Assembly (NCBI GenBank): GCA_047445235.1
Contig: JBLGEO010000025.1
Span: 1 to 6,855 of the forward strand
DNA from: JBDSRX01 sp047445235
GTDB lineage: Bacteria > Patescibacteriota > Dojkabacteria > J137
Direction: 5' to 3'
Length of the DNA stretch: 6,855 bases
The position numbers were made by a program, and so were the translations under genes. Under the pieces are notes generated by a model that did no database searches, had not been told where the DNA came from, and saw only the letters and a program-made list of their open reading frames with translations. Below, in pieces: positions 5,936-6,855 of this stretch (the stretch's first letter is position 1; the number at the start of each line of letters is the position of its first letter).

Positions 5936-6823
5936 ATGACAAACATTGAATTTGAAGCCATTGGTACACATTGGTTTATAGAAATCTACGACGAATTAGA
6001 TCCTAACGATTTAGAGGATTTAAAGACAAAGGTAGTTGAGTATTGTTCAGAATTTGAAAATAAATATTCCCGATTTAAAGAACATAGTATTGTCTCAAAG
6101 CTTAATCGAGAAAAATTACTCCATAAACCTTCCAAAGAGTTTATAGAAATTTTAAACCTAGGAAAAGATGCTAAAACGATTTCAGATGGGCACTTTGATA
6201 TTACTGTTGCAACAGTTTTGGAAAATCTAGGTTACGACTCGAACTACAGTTTTGAATCTAAAAATAATATTGTTGAAAAGAATTTGAACTTTGATAAAGA
6301 TAAAGTAATTCTAAGTGAGAACACAAAGATAGATCTTGGAGGAATTGGTAAAGGTTACTTAGTAGACAGAGTTGCTGACGTAATAAGAACTGAGGGAGTA
6401 AAACACTTCTTTATAAATGCAGGAGGAGATATATTTGCAACAAGTAATTTTGAAGATTCAATTGAATTTACTTTAGAGAATCCTTTTGCATTAGACGAAA
6501 TGATTGGTACTATCGAAATTCAAAATAGATCACTTGCTTCGTCCTCCGGAAAAAGAAGAAAATGGAAAGATCAAAAAACTGGTAAAGAGTCTAATCATTT
6601 AGTGGACATGAGAAATGAGGAGAATGTATCTGAGGTTGCGGGAGTATATATTGAAGGAGCTACTGCAACAAATGCAGATATCGCAAGTACATGCTTATTT
6701 ATATCTCCTCGTGAACTTTATGATAATATAGCGAAGTTTTATGGAATTGAATATTTGGTAGTTATGGAAGATAAATCTTTTATAAAATCGGATAAATATA
6801 ATGGTAAACTAGTAAAAAGTTAA
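5936..6823 (+). CDS. apbE: FAD:protein FMN transferase ApbE, 295 aa
   Basis: ApbE transfers FMN from FAD to a Thr of a target domain, using Mg2+. The target is presumably the FMN-binding protein encoded 6 bases upstream. The family motifs are in order: YSRF (44-47), GHFDITV (85-91), the FAD-binding segment DLGGIGKGYLVD (133-144), NAGGDI (161-166), SLASSSG (199-205), HLVDMR (221-226) and the metal-binding helix NADIAST with D248 and T252. The length is near the family norm without its signal sequence. There is no signal peptide or lipobox: the protein begins MTNIEFEAIG. The start cannot move upstream, because the in-frame TAA of the preceding gene is only two codons before it. Most ApbE proteins act outside the membrane, so apparent cytoplasmic placement is odd when the target seems to be outside. 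A gene follows 9 bases later. Confidence 0.92.
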   Translation: MTNIEFEAIGTHWFIEIYDELDPNDLEDLKTKVVEYCSEFENKYSRFKEHSIVSKLNREKLLHKPSKEFIEILNLGKDAKTISDGHFDITVATVLENLGYDSNYSFESKNNIVEKNLNFDKDKVILSENTKIDLGGIGKGYLVDRVADVIRTEGVKHFFINAGGDIFATSNFEDSIEFTLENPFALDEMIGTIEIQNRSLASSSGKRRKWKDQKTGKESNHLVDMRNEENVSEVAGVYIEGATATNADIASTCLFISPRELYDNIAKFYGIEYLVVMEDKSFIKSDKYNGKLVKS

Positions 6824-6832
6824 TAAAAATTT

Positions 6833-6855
6833 ATGAATCGAAAAGCAATACTCTA
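6833..6855 (+). CDS. Start of a further operon gene, cut by the right window edge
   Basis: ATG at 6833-6835 opens a frame reading MNRKAIL before the window ends. It lies 9 bases after the apbE stop, in the same direction, with the same AT-rich, Shine-Dalgarno-free upstream pattern (AAATTT before ATG). The product cannot be named from seven residues. A basic start followed by hydrophobic residues would suit a membrane or exported protein. In known flavin-based electron transfer loci, apbE and FMN-binding genes often neighbour a membrane oxidoreductase, but that is only context. Confidence 0.55.

Noticed and set aside
1..6855. CRISPR arrays, tRNA or rRNA genes, insertion sequences, attachment sites
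   Set aside because: I saw no spaced direct repeats, cloverleaf-like sequence, transposase motifs or long terminal inverted repeats on reading both strands.

Overview
This is an AT-rich bacterial window (about one third G+C by eye) with compact genes. It reads in the standard code: TAA, TAG and one TGA serve as stops, and no frame needs recoding. None of the nine complete or partial starts with readable upstream sequence has a Shine-Dalgarno motif. The gene content is a KPGxY-type anchored thioredoxin, a DipZ-like CcdA-thioredoxin fusion, an FMN-binding protein and ApbE. Together with the missing Shine-Dalgarno sites, this suggests a Patescibacteria (CPR) genome or another small-genome lineage. 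That placement is an inference; no marker gene is present.

Left part (1-2603). A probable gene start at the left edge and a 97-residue acidic protein of unknown function are on the minus strand. Divergent from them is a 547-residue protein that I do not recognise as a named family. Its last 100 residues carry a complete PD-(D/E)XK nuclease signature of the RecB/Cas4-like kind (E449, D463, E488-x-K490, Q506-xxx-Y510), behind about 430 residues with no recognisable domain. An unknown 152-residue gene converges on it, with only 5 bases between the two stop codons.

Right part (2604-6855). A promoter with a perfect TTGACA box carries two inverted repeats. One lies in the spacer; the other is a TGAA-N6-TTCA operator of the SmtB/CzrA type over the predicted transcription start. 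The promoter drives a small ArsR-family repressor, then a membrane-anchored thioredoxin, then a DipZ-type protein (CcdA membrane domain, extracytoplasmic thioredoxin, C-terminal beta domain). After a 153-base gap come a membrane-anchored FMN-binding protein, the FMN transferase ApbE that should flavinylate it, and the first seven codons of another gene cut off by the window end.

Working model: CcdA moves electrons from cytoplasmic thiols across the membrane to one or two extracytoplasmic thioredoxins. The flavinylated protein is a second extracytoplasmic redox carrier. A thiol- or metal-responsive ArsR repressor controls at least the thiol half. The enzyme families are known. The less usual points are the thioredoxin with His in the cis-proline position, the variant flavinylation motif NGSSLT, an ApbE with no export signal, the double operator, and the unassigned nuclease-like protein.
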